Positions 17,307 through 26,996 of a stretch of 64,000 nt of DNA are shown here, piece after piece (positions within the stretch are counted from its first letter, which is position 1; the number at the start of each line of letters is the position of its first letter). The notes under the pieces are model-generated. The model did no database searches and was not told the origin of the DNA. It was given only the letters and a program-made list of their open reading frames with translations. The translations under genes were made by a program, and so were the position numbers. Source of the stretch: Phenylobacterium soli (lineage in GTDB: Bacteria > Pseudomonadota > Alphaproteobacteria > Caulobacterales > Caulobacteraceae); NCBI RefSeq assembly GCF_003254475.1, contig NZ_QFYQ01000001.1, positions 806,001 through 870,000 of the forward strand. The letters are read 5' to 3'.

Positions 17307-17714
17307 CTAGCGCCAGTTGCGATCGTAGCGATCGTAGCGGTCGTCACGGTCACCACGGTCGTATCGGCCGTAGCGCCCGCCGCGGTTCACCGCCTGCTCG
17401 ATGTGCGCGACCGTGCGCTCCAGGCGCTCGGCCTCCCAGCGGTTGGCGGCGCCGGTCTGGACGCGCCAGGCGAGCGGCTGCACCTCACGCAGGTCCTGCT
17501 TCAGGCCGCGGGCTTCGCCCCAGGAGATGCGGCCTTCGCGCGCGGCGTTGGTGATCTTCCAGTCGAGGCTGTCCACGTAGCTGGTGTCGAGCCGGCCGCC
17601 ATAGCCGTAGTCGCCGCGGTCATGGTGGTCGTAGCCCCAGGATTGGGCGGCGGCGGGGGCGGCCGCGGCGCCGAGCGCGGCGACGGCGGCGAGCGGGAGC
17701 AGAAGCTTCTTCAT
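17307..17714 (-). CDS. Small secreted helical protein (paralogue 2) with Asp-Arg-Tyr tail
   Basis: 135 aa with a signal peptide (LLLPLAAVAALGAAAAPAAAQS). The core LDTSYVDSLDWKITNAA...GRISWGEARGL...VQPLAWRVQTG matches the neighbouring paralogue. It differs in having a His/Asp/Gly-rich N-terminal linker and a C-terminal run of repeated R-Y-D-R/R-D-D units. Such tails are often disordered and may bind metal or polyanions; that is inference. ATG preceded by AAGGAAAG. Function unknown. Confidence 0.75.
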   Translation of the reverse strand: MKKLLLPLAAVAALGAAAAPAAAQSWGYDHHDRGDYGYGGRLDTSYVDSLDWKITNAAREGRISWGEARGLKQDLREVQPLAWRVQTGAANRWEAERLERTVAHIEQAVNRGGRYGRYDRGDRDDRYDRYDRNWR

Positions 17715-17830
17715 GGTCTTTCCTTTCCAGGAGCCGGAAGGTCCGGCGTCGTGGAGGTCAGAAGACCATGTGGCGGCTGACGCGGGTCTGAGGGGCCGGT
17801 TGTCCGCCGTTCACCTCGCGGGCGACCGCC

Positions 17831-19750
<1,920 letters not shown>

Positions 19751-19883
19751 GTGAGCTTCCGCTGTACGTCAATAATACTAACGGTTCGCTTCACTCGTAG
19801 GGGTTGCGAAGGGGGAAAGTCAGCTCGCCTCCCGGGAGAAATGTTGTTTTTGCGCCACGATACAACCTTCGGACGCAGAAATT

Positions 19884-19934
19884 ATGGTTAACAACTCATG
19901 AACTGGTTGCCGCGAGCTTTACCATTCATTTACC
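19884..19934 (+). promoter_or_regulatory. Candidate CtrA-type control region
   Basis: ATGGTTAAC at 19884-19892 is the reverse of the CtrA half-site GTTAACCAT. Downstream, TTAC at 19919-19922 and 19930-19933 are spaced by seven bases, the spacing of CtrA TTAA-N7-TTAA boxes, within a direct repeat TTTACC...TTTACC. This AT-rich block lies 42-92 bases before the ATG at 19976. Assignment to CtrA is inference from the Caulobacter consensus; the second element matches only in part. Confidence 0.4.
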
Positions 19935-19975
19935 GTACCGGCGGTTTTCACCTTAACGCCCTTGGGGGGCCGGAC

Positions 19976-20314
19976 ATGGAAAAGATCTTTGTGGTGAAGC
20001 GCGTGGCCCGGAAGCTCTGGTCCACCGAAGCGGCCATCGACGGCGCGATGAAGGAAGCCTCCGAGCTTCTCGCCGAAAGCCTGCAAGCGCAGCGCGACGT
20101 GAAGCTGTCGCCCGTGTCCGCGGACGCGGCCCAGACTAAGCTCATGGAAGCGATCAAGGCGCTCAGCGAGGCCCGCACCGCCATCGTCGCGGCGCACGGC
20201 GAGCTGGACCAGATCAAGGACGGCCTCGGCATCCGCACCACCCTGGGCGGCGTGCAGAAGCTCTCGGTGTTCCTCGAGAACACCGACGAAGTCCGGCTGC
20301 AAGACGTCGGCTGA
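19976..20314 (+). CDS. Small cytosolic helical protein, unknown function
   Basis: 112 aa from the ATG at 19976 (G6 tract upstream; a longer open frame starts at 19898). No signal peptide. Two long amphipathic helices are predicted by eye (STEAAIDGAMKEASELLAES and AAQTKLMEAIKALSEARTAI), ending in a short strand region (KLSVFLENTDEVRLQDV). No family recognised. Probably followed in the same transcript by the membrane protein at 20375, with the hairpin at 20343-20374 between them. Confidence 0.7.
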   Translation: MEKIFVVKRVARKLWSTEAAIDGAMKEASELLAESLQAQRDVKLSPVSADAAQTKLMEAIKALSEARTAIVAAHGELDQIKDGLGIRTTLGGVQKLSVFLENTDEVRLQDVG

Positions 20315-20342
20315 CGCCTAAGGTTTCAAGACTTTAACTGTT

Positions 20343-20374
20343 GTTGCACCCCTTGGTGATCTAAGGGGTGCAAC
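20343..20374 (+). promoter_or_regulatory. Perfect 12-bp inverted repeat covering the ribosome-binding site
   Basis: GTTGCACCCCTT (20343-20354) and AAGGGGTGCAAC (20363-20374) are exact inverse complements with an 8-base loop. The right arm ends at the base before the ATG at 20375 and contains the only candidate Shine-Dalgarno (AAGGGG, 20363-20368). In RNA the stem would hide the ribosome-binding site. As DNA it could also be an operator. There is no T-tract, so a simple terminator is less likely. Confidence 0.7.
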
Positions 20375-20815
20375 ATGCTGTATGCGCTCAGCAACGCGTT
20401 GGTCGTCTTCTCCCTGCTGACGGGCCTCTTCGCTCTGATCAAGGGCGGCGTCGCCGAGCGGATGGGGGGTGCGGCCGTGCTCGCCAACTTCGTCCTGGCG
20501 ACCGCGAACTACGCCTTCCTCAAGAGCCAGCTGGTCGACCTGACGGTCGACGGTCTTTGCGCCCTCTTCATGCTGCTGCTGATGATGCGCTTCGCGAGCC
20601 TCTGGCTCGGCGCGGTCATGCTGGTCTACGCCATCCAGTTCGGGCTCGACGCCTTCTACCTGGTGACGGAGCGCTCGGTGTCGGACACGCCGCACGCGGT
20701 CATCAACAACCTCAACACCTTCGCCATCACCGTGGCCCTGGCCGCGGGCACGATCATCGCCATGCGCCGGCGCCGGACCGAGGCGAGCCCGCCGCCGTTC
20801 GCCGAGCTCGCCTGA
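20375..20815 (+). CDS. Small integral membrane protein, unknown function
   Basis: 146 aa with four to five hydrophobic helices covering most of the chain ([62 protein letters not shown] in part, [16 protein letters not shown]) and a basic C-terminal RRRRTE segment inside the cell. No family recognised. Translation probably depends on opening the hairpin that abuts its start codon. Confidence 0.75.
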   Translation: MLYALSNALVVFSLLTGLFALIKGGVAERMGGAAVLANFVLATANYAFLKSQLVDLTVDGLCALFMLLLMMRFASLWLGAVMLVYAIQFGLDAFYLVTERSVSDTPHAVINNLNTFAITVALAAGTIIAMRRRRTEASPPPFAELA

Positions 20816-20972
20816 GGCGCGCGTCGCCCCCGGCGGGCTGCGCCATAGCGCCGCGCTGAAGGCGCTTTCAGAAAACTTTCTCTTGCGCTGCAGCAGGAAC
20901 CGGGGTTGTTGGCCGGCGGGCCACGTCCCCCCAACGGGACGCTGCCCATCTGCAAGGATGGGAGACATCGCA

Positions 20973-22142
20973 GTGACTACACCCGCCAAGCCGGCGATGC
21001 GTCCGGCGCGTGCTGAGTTCTCTTCCGGCCCGTGCGCCAAGCGCCCCGGATGGACCCCCGAAAACCTCCAGAATGCAGTCCTTGGACGGTCTCACCGTTC
21101 CAAGCTCGGCAAGGCGCGCCTGAAAGAGGCGATCGACCGCACCCGCGAGGTACTGCAGGTTCCGGACGACTACCTGATCGGCATCGTGCCGGGCTCCGAC
21201 ACCGGGGCCATGGAGATGGCGATGTGGTCGCTGCTGGGCGCCCGGCCCGTGCAGATGCTGGCCTATGAGAGCTTCGGCAAGGACTGGGTCACCGACGTGA
21301 CCAAGCAGCTGAAGCTCGAAGCCGAGGTGCTCAGCGCCCCCTACGGCCAGCTGCCCGACCTTTCCAAGGTCCGCAAGGACGCCGACCTGGTGTTCCCGTG
21401 GAACGGCACGACCTCGGGCGTGCGCATCCCGGACGCGGCCTTCATCGCCGCCGACCGCGAGGGCCTGACGATCTGCGACGCCACCAGCGCCGCCTTCGCC
21501 CAGCCGCTCGACTGGCCCAAGCTCGATGTCGTGACCTTCTCCTGGCAGAAGGCGCTGGGCGGCGAGGCCGGCCACGGCGTGCTGATCCTGTCGCCGCGCG
21601 CCGTCGCCCGGCTGGAGAGCTACACGCCCGCCTGGCCCATGCCGAAGCTGTTCCGCATGACCAAGGCCGGCAAGCTCAACGCCGAGATCTTCGAGGGCTC
21701 GACCATCAACACGCCCTCCATGCTCTGCGTGGAGGACTATATCGACGCCCTGCGCTGGGCCGCCTCGATCGGCGGCTTCGCCGAGCTTCGCCGCCGCGCG
21801 GACTCGAACCTCAAGGTGCTCGAGGACTGGGCCGCCAAGACCCCCTGGGTCGGCTTCCTGGCCGAGGATCCCTCGATCCGCTCCAACACCTCGGTGTGCC
21901 TGAAGGTGGTCGATCCGCGCGTCACGGCGCTGTCCGACGACGCCCAGGCCGACTTCGCCAAGAAGCTCGCCTCCGCGCTGGAGAAGGAGGGCGTGGCCTA
22001 TGACGTAGCGGGCTACCGCGACGCCCCGGCCGGCCTTCGCATCTGGTGCGGCGCGACCGTCGACTCCTCCGACCTGGAGGCCCTGACCCCGTGGCTCGAC
22101 TGGGCCTTCGAGGTCACGCTCGCCGAGTTCGCGCCGGCCTGA
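20973..22142 (+). CDS. serC: Phosphoserine aminotransferase
   Basis: About 389 aa from a GTG at 20973 with GGGAG eight bases upstream; an in-frame ATG at 20958 is a weaker alternative. The N-terminus ([26 protein letters not shown]) matches the alphaproteobacterial SerC type. The PLP lysine is in [15 protein letters not shown]. Converts 3-phosphohydroxypyruvate to phosphoserine (and acts in PLP synthesis). serA, the preceding step, is encoded 88 bases downstream; a hairpin lies between them. Confidence 0.94.
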   Translation: MTTPAKPAMRPARAEFSSGPCAKRPGWTPENLQNAVLGRSHRSKLGKARLKEAIDRTREVLQVPDDYLIGIVPGSDTGAMEMAMWSLLGARPVQMLAYESFGKDWVTDVTKQLKLEAEVLSAPYGQLPDLSKVRKDADLVFPWNGTTSGVRIPDAAFIAADREGLTICDATSAAFAQPLDWPKLDVVTFSWQKALGGEAGHGVLILSPRAVARLESYTPAWPMPKLFRMTKAGKLNAEIFEGSTINTPSMLCVEDYIDALRWAASIGGFAELRRRADSNLKVLEDWAAKTPWVGFLAEDPSIRSNTSVCLKVVDPRVTALSDDAQADFAKKLASALEKEGVAYDVAGYRDAPAGLRIWCGATVDSSDLEALTPWLDWAFEVTLAEFAPA

Positions 22143-22179
22143 CCGGCCGCGCCTCCCGCTTCCGATTTCCCGACATGAA

Positions 22180-22205
22180 CCTCCCTGGCCCAAGGGCCGG
22201 GGAGG
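22180..22205 (+). repeat. serC-serA intergenic hairpin
   Basis: CCTCCCTGGCCC (22180-22191) and GGGCCGGGGAGG (22194-22205) pair over 12 bp with one G-U and a 2-base gap. No T-run follows, so full termination is doubtful. It could be an attenuator or mRNA stability element setting the serC:serA ratio. Confidence 0.55.
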
Positions 22206-22229
22206 GCTACCCGACAGAGGACGAAACCC

Positions 22230-23804
22230 ATGCCTCGCGTACTGATCGCCGACAAACTCTCGCCCGCCGCCATCGAGATCTTCAAGCAGCGCGGCGTCGA
22301 CGCCGACGTGAAGACCGGCCTTCCTAAGGAAGAGCTGCTCAAGATCATCGGCGACTATGACGGCCTGGCCGTCCGGTCGGCCACGAAGGCCGACAAGGAC
22401 GTCATCGCCGCCGCCAAGAACCTCAAGGTCATCGGCCGCGCCGGCATCGGCGTCGACAACGTCGACATTCCGGCCGCCACCGCCGCCGGCGTCGTCGTCA
22501 TGAACACCCCGTTCGGCAACTCGATCACCACTGCCGAACACGCCATCGCCATGATGTTCGCCCTGGCCCGCCAGATGCCCGCCGCCGACGCCTCCACCCA
22601 GGCCGGCAAGTGGGAGAAGAACCGCTTCATGGGCGTCGAGCTCTACGGCAAGACCCTCGGTCTGATCGGCGCCGGCAACATCGGCTCGATCGTCGCCGAC
22701 CGGGCCCTGGGACTGAAGATGAAGGTCGTCGCCTACGATCCCTTCCTGTCGCCCGAGCGCGCCGTCGAGATCGGCGTCGAGAAGGTCGAGCTGGACGAGC
22801 TCCTGGCCCGCGCCGACGTCATCACCCTGCACACCCCGCTCACCGACAAGACCCGCAACATCCTGTCGGAAGAGAACCTGAAGAAGACCAAGAAGGGCGT
22901 GCTGATCGTCAACTGCGCCCGCGGCGGGCTGGTGGACGAGAAGGCCCTGCGCAAGCTGCTCGACGAGGGCCACGTCGGCGGCGCCGGCTTCGACGTCTTC
23001 GTCGAGGAGCCGGCCAAGGACAACGTGCTGTTCGGCGCCGAGAACTTCGTCGCCACCCCGCACCTCGGCGCCTCGACCGTCGAGGCGCAGGAGAACGTCG
23101 CCCTGCAGGTCGCCGAGCAGATGAGCGACTACCTGCTCACCGGCGCGGTCACCAACGCCCTCAACAGCCCCTCGGTCACCGCCGAGGAAGCGCCGCGCCT
23201 GAAGCCCTATGTGGCGCTGGCCGACAAGCTCGGCCTGCTGGCTGGCCAGATGGTCGACTTCGGCGTCAAGGCCATCGACATCGCCTACGAGGGCGACGTG
23301 GCCCAGCTCAACACCCGCCCCCTGACCGCCGCCGCCCTGGCGGGCGTGATGCGGCCGATGCTGGCCGAGGTGAACATGGTCTCGGCCCCGGCCGTGGCCA
23401 AGGAGCGCGGCATCGTCGTCTCGGAATCCAAGCAGGACGAGAGCCCGATCTATGAAAGCCTGATCCGCATCACCGTCACCACCGAGAAGGGCAAGCGCTC
23501 CTTCGCCGGCTCGGTGATGGCCGGCGCCCCGCGCATCATCGAGGTCAAGGGCATGGATCTCGACGCGCCGTTCTCGACGACGATGCTGTACGTCAACAAC
23601 CTCGACAAGCCGGGCTTCATCGGCGCGCTCGGCGCACTCCTGGCCGAGGCCAACGTCAACATCGCCACCTTCAACCTCGGCCGCGTCGCCGCCGGCGAGG
23701 ACGCCATCGCCATGGTCGGCGTCGATCAGCCCCCGGCCGACAACCTCGTCGAGAAGATCCGCGCCCTGCCGCACGTGAAGGAAGCGCGCGTCCTGCGGTT
23801 CTAG
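22230..23804 (+). CDS. serA: D-3-phosphoglycerate dehydrogenase
   Basis: 524 aa, the long form with an intervening domain and a C-terminal ACT domain. NAD-binding LGLIGAGNIGSIVADRA near residue 145, catalytic Arg/Glu/His context in VNCARGGLVDE and ATPHLGAST. The ACT domain begins near residue 450 (NNLDKPGFIGALGALLAEANVNI, shown here in part). First step of serine synthesis; serine feedback through ACT is known for the family. Site GAGGAC upstream. Its TAG stop overlaps the stop of the convergent MoaD-like gene within a CTAG palindrome. Confidence 0.97.
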   Translation: MPRVLIADKLSPAAIEIFKQRGVDADVKTGLPKEELLKIIGDYDGLAVRSATKADKDVIAAAKNLKVIGRAGIGVDNVDIPAATAAGVVVMNTPFGNSITTAEHAIAMMFALARQMPAADASTQAGKWEKNRFMGVELYGKTLGLIGAGNIGSIVADRALGLKMKVVAYDPFLSPERAVEIGVEKVELDELLARADVITLHTPLTDKTRNILSEENLKKTKKGVLIVNCARGGLVDEKALRKLLDEGHVGGAGFDVFVEEPAKDNVLFGAENFVATPHLGASTVEAQENVALQVAEQMSDYLLTGAVTNALNSPSVTAEEAPRLKPYVALADKLGLLAGQMVDFGVKAIDIAYEGDVAQLNTRPLTAAALAGVMRPMLAEVNMVSAPAVAKERGIVVSESKQDESPIYESLIRITVTTEKGKRSFAGSVMAGAPRIIEVKGMDLDAPFSTTMLYVNNLDKPGFIGALGALLAEANVNIATFNLGRVAAGEDAIAMVGVDQPPADNLVEKIRALPHVKEARVLRF

Positions 23805-24064
23805 CCGCCGGAGAGCGCCCCGAAGATCAGCAGCTCGTCTCCGTCGGCCAGGGCGCGGCCGACGGAGCGGGTCTCTTCGAGGCCGACGAACAGGCGCATG
23901 TGCCGGCGGATCCGGTCCTGCTCGTCCACCACCCGGAAGCGCAGGCCCGGGAAGCGCTGGTCGAGGTCGATCAGCACCTCGTCCACGGTCGCGCCGGCCG
24001 CCGGCACCCGCGTGGCGCCGTCGGTGTAGGTCGTGAGCTGCGAGGGGATCAGCACGTTGATCAT
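23801..24064 (-). CDS. MoaD/ThiS-family ubiquitin-like sulfur-carrier protein
   Basis: 87 aa beta-grasp protein ending in the di-glycine tail (FGALSGG) that is adenylated and thiocarboxylated in MoaD, ThiS and related carriers. ELLIFGALSGG and VDEVLIDLDQRFPGL fit the MoaD fold. No moaE, moaA, thiG or E1-like gene is near. It starts 7 bases after the BNR-repeat gene on the same strand. I associate such MoaD-like/BNR pairs with several proteobacteria, role unknown. A function outside molybdopterin synthesis is possible. Confidence 0.85.
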   Translation of the reverse strand: MINVLIPSQLTTYTDGATRVPAAGATVDEVLIDLDQRFPGLRFRVVDEQDRIRRHMRLFVGLEETRSVGRALADGDELLIFGALSGG

Positions 24065-24071
24065 CGTGGGA

Positions 24072-25190
24072 TCATAGGGGCGCGGCCGTCACCGAATAGA
24101 TCTCGGGCAGGTGGGCGGCGACCTGGCGGAAGCTCTCGCCCTCGTCGGCGCTCATCCAGATCTCCCCGCCCGTGGTGCCGAGATAGAGGCCCTGGGGCGC
24201 GCCGGCGTCGCCGCAGAACGCCTGGCGCTTGACCGTGAACCAGCCCTGCTCGACCGGGAAGCCATTGGCCTGCCGCTCCCAGGTCCGCCCGCCGTCGCGC
24301 GTGCGGTAGACGGCAGGCCGCCCGCCCGGGCTGACCCGCGGCCAGACCTCCGTCCCGTCCATCGGAAAGACCCAGGCCGTCTGGTCGTCGCGCACGTGCG
24401 GCACGATCGAGAAGCCGATGTCGCCCACGTCGCTGGGCATGGCCTCGCCGATCCGCTCCCAGCGCTCGCCCGGCCGGTCGAGGCGATAGATGCCGCAGTG
24501 GTTCTGCTGCCAGATGCGGTCGGGATTGGTCGGGGCCAGCGCGATCTGGTGGCTGTCCTGGCCGTATTCCGGATAGGGGTCCGGGAGGAAATCGCAGCGC
24601 ACGTTCTGGTTCAGCGGCCGCCAGCTGGCGCCGTAGTCGGCCGTCTCCAGCACGCCGGCCGAGCAGGTCGCCAGGTACATGTGCGCCTTATCGCGCGGAT
24701 CGATCACGACCCCGGCGACGATCGCTCCGTCCGGGGTGCCGCCGTCCGGCGGCAGCCAGTCGATGACCTTGGGGTGGGCGTTGAGCCCCTCGACGCTCTC
24801 CCAGCTTTCGCCGCCGTCGGCCGAGCGGAACAGGCCGGGCGGCGAGGTGGCCGCCCACCAGACGCCGGGGTCGTCGGGGTGCCCGGGCTCCAGCCAGAAG
24901 GTGTGGTTCACGCTGCGGCCGTGCGGCTCGCCCTTGGGGAAGGCCGGCGGGCGGCTCGCCTCCGTCCAGCTCTGCCCGCCGTCGGTCGAGCGCAGGATGG
25001 TCGGGCCGAGATGGCCGGTCGAGGCGGCCATCAGCATGGTCGTCCCGTCCCGCGGATCGATCCGGAAGTGGTTGATGATCTGCCCCAGGAACAGAGGGCC
25101 TTCTGTGCGCCACGCCTGGCGGGACGCATCGCTCTTGAGCAGCCACGCGCCCTTGCGCGTGCCGATCAGCAGTTGGACGGCTTCGGCCAT
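24072..25190 (-). CDS. BNR/sialidase-like beta-propeller protein
   Basis: 372 aa, no signal peptide, so probably cytosolic. Repeated Asp-box motifs S/T-x-D-G-G-x-x-W occur at about residues 67 (STDGGQSW), 127 (SADGGESW), 290 (TRDGGRTW) and near the C-terminus (SADEGESF), with degenerate TADYGASW between. This predicts a beta-propeller. Often annotated as exo-alpha-sialidase, but sialidase catalytic residues are not evident and no sialic acid gene is near. Two-gene operon with the MoaD-like protein. Good site GGGAGGATCTCC before the ATG. Confidence 0.85.
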   Translation of the reverse strand: MAEAVQLLIGTRKGAWLLKSDASRQAWRTEGPLFLGQIINHFRIDPRDGTTMLMAASTGHLGPTILRSTDGGQSWTEASRPPAFPKGEPHGRSVNHTFWLEPGHPDDPGVWWAATSPPGLFRSADGGESWESVEGLNAHPKVIDWLPPDGGTPDGAIVAGVVIDPRDKAHMYLATCSAGVLETADYGASWRPLNQNVRCDFLPDPYPEYGQDSHQIALAPTNPDRIWQQNHCGIYRLDRPGERWERIGEAMPSDVGDIGFSIVPHVRDDQTAWVFPMDGTEVWPRVSPGGRPAVYRTRDGGRTWERQANGFPVEQGWFTVKRQAFCGDAGAPQGLYLGTTGGEIWMSADEGESFRQVAAHLPEIYSVTAAPL

Positions 25191-25241
25191 GGAGATCCTC
25201 CCGACCCAAGGACGAAGCTTACCACCTTATTCCGACACTGA

Positions 25242-26906
25242 TCAGCCGCGCGGGCCGGGCGGCGGCGGATAGGCCTCCCAGAAGGCGCGGATTTCGCCGC
25301 GCGGCCCGATCTCCTGCCGCGTCTCGTTGTCGAACACCATCACCGCCCGGCGCTGGTCCGAATAGGGTGTCCACGGCGGGATGTGACCGTTGTTGGGATC
25401 GCCGGTCCGGACGAACGCCGCCCAGGTCGAGGCCAGCCGGTCGGCCATCCGCTTGCCGGGCGTCGAGCCGGCGAAGAAGGCGTCGCGGTAGGAGTGCAGC
25501 GAGGCCGAAACGTCGATGCCGTGCACCGCGCCGAACTTGCCGTCGTAGGCCGGGGTGCGCCAGTTCCACTGGTAGACATAGGCGGGGGCGGCGCCGAGCG
25601 CGGCCTTGCGCGCCGCCTGGATGTAGGCGGCCCGGCGACCGCCGGCGTCGGTCAGGGCCTGGGCCTGGATAAGGAACGGCGTCGCGCCCGGATCGTAGCG
25701 CCGGTAGAGGCCGAGCAGCTCCTTGCCGTGACCGGGAGCGCGCTGCTCCAGAATCGCCTCGAGCCCCGCCTCCGTGAGGTCGAAGTTGGTCAGGCTGAGG
25801 GCGGCGTCCTCCAGGGTCGTCGAGATGATCACCGGCACATCGGCGGAGACCTCGGGCGCCTTGGGATCGAACGGGTGGTTCGGCAGGGCGTCGGTGCCGA
25901 TCACCGGCGAGAAGTTGCCCCCCGTGGCGGTCTGCGCCTCGAGGAGCCGCTGCCAGGAGATACGCTGCAGCTCGCCCCAGTTGGCCCGCCCGATGCCGAG
26001 GGTCTTGAGGAGCTTCTCGGCGGTCCCGGCGCCCGCTTCCGGCGTCACCAGCCGCAGGGCCGAGCCGGACTGGACGGCGGCCCGATGGAACAGGCCCTTG
26101 GCGCCGGGCATGGCCAGCACCGTCGAGGTCTTCGCCCCGCCGCCGGACTGACCGAAGATCATCACCTTGCCGGGATCGCCGCCGAAGCTCTCCACGTTCT
26201 GGCGCACCCACTGCAGGGCGGCGACAAGGTCCATCATTCCGGTCACGCCGGCGTACCTGAACTCCGACGGTGCGCCCGCCCCCACCAGGTCGAGGTAGCC
26301 GTAGGCGGCCAGTCGATGGGTGACGGTCACCACCACCGCATCGGCGTAGTAGGCGAGGTTCTTGCCGTCGAAGCCGATGCCGTTGCCCGAGCCGGTGGCG
26401 AAGCCGCCGCCGTGGAAGACGACGAACACCGGCTTCCTAGCGCCGCGATCGGTGGTCGGCGTCCACACGTTCAGGTTCAGGCAGTCCTCACCCATGCCAG
26501 CGATGTCGTGCCGGTCCCACTGGATGAGCTGGCCGTACTCGCCCCGGATGTCGGCCTGGGTCTGCGGACAGCACTCGCCGAAGCCGAAGCACTCGCGCAC
26601 CCCGCTCCAGGCGGCCGCCGGCTTCGGCGGCATGAAGCGGTTCCGGCCGCTTGTCGGCGCGCCGTAGGGGATGCCCTTGAACTCCCAGACGGGGCCGTTG
26701 GCGATGCCCTGAACCTTGCCGGTGGCGATCTCGGTGGTCCGGAAGATCTTCGACGAGCCGCCGCCGGCCGCGAGGCCGGCGGGCGCCGTGGCCGGGGGAG
26801 CGGGCGTCTGGGCCAGGGCGCGCGGCGCGGCGGCGGCGGCGGCCAGGGCCGCGCCGGCCGCCATCACCGCACGGCGGCTGGCGGTGCGATGTGAGTTGTC
26901 GGTCAT
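25242..26906 (-). CDS. Exported type-B carboxylesterase (first of three)
   Basis: 554 aa with a Tat-like signal (ASRRAVMAAGAALAAAAAAPRALA). Alpha/beta hydrolase: oxyanion HGGGFATG, nucleophile elbow FGQSGGGAK (Gln where most members have Glu), CLNLNVWTP, and His near AVHGIDVS. Hydrolyses ester bonds in the periplasm; substrate unknown. A promoter with an overlapping palindromic operator lies immediately upstream, next to the tetR stop, so TetR repression relieved by an ester or aromatic effector is likely. Site GGGGAGG before the ATG. Confidence 0.92.
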   Translation of the reverse strand: MTDNSHRTASRRAVMAAGAALAAAAAAPRALAQTPAPPATAPAGLAAGGGSSKIFRTTEIATGKVQGIANGPVWEFKGIPYGAPTSGRNRFMPPKPAAAWSGVRECFGFGECCPQTQADIRGEYGQLIQWDRHDIAGMGEDCLNLNVWTPTTDRGARKPVFVVFHGGGFATGSGNGIGFDGKNLAYYADAVVVTVTHRLAAYGYLDLVGAGAPSEFRYAGVTGMMDLVAALQWVRQNVESFGGDPGKVMIFGQSGGGAKTSTVLAMPGAKGLFHRAAVQSGSALRLVTPEAGAGTAEKLLKTLGIGRANWGELQRISWQRLLEAQTATGGNFSPVIGTDALPNHPFDPKAPEVSADVPVIISTTLEDAALSLTNFDLTEAGLEAILEQRAPGHGKELLGLYRRYDPGATPFLIQAQALTDAGGRRAAYIQAARKAALGAAPAYVYQWNWRTPAYDGKFGAVHGIDVSASLHSYRDAFFAGSTPGKRMADRLASTWAAFVRTGDPNNGHIPPWTPYSDQRRAVMVFDNETRQEIGPRGEIRAFWEAYPPPPGPRG

Positions 26907-26948
26907 TGCGTCGCCTCCCCTGGCCCGTTCTTCTCTTCTGACGGGTCA

Positions 26949-26987
26949 AGCTTAGCGGTCGCATATTTGTAGTCAATGTTGACTACA
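26949..26987 (-). promoter_or_regulatory. Promoter and TetR-type operator of the carboxylesterase
   Basis: TGTAGTCAATGTTGACTACA (26968-26987) is a perfect inverted repeat, 9-bp arms around a 2-base centre. Read on the minus strand it contains TTGACT (26976-26971) as a -35. Sixteen bases later TAAGCT (26954-26949), within GCTAAGCTT, fits a -10. The operator therefore covers the -35 of the gene starting at 26906 and lies 10 bases after the tetR stop. Binding by the adjacent TetR protein is inference. Confidence 0.65.
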
Positions 26988-26996
26988 GGATGTGGG

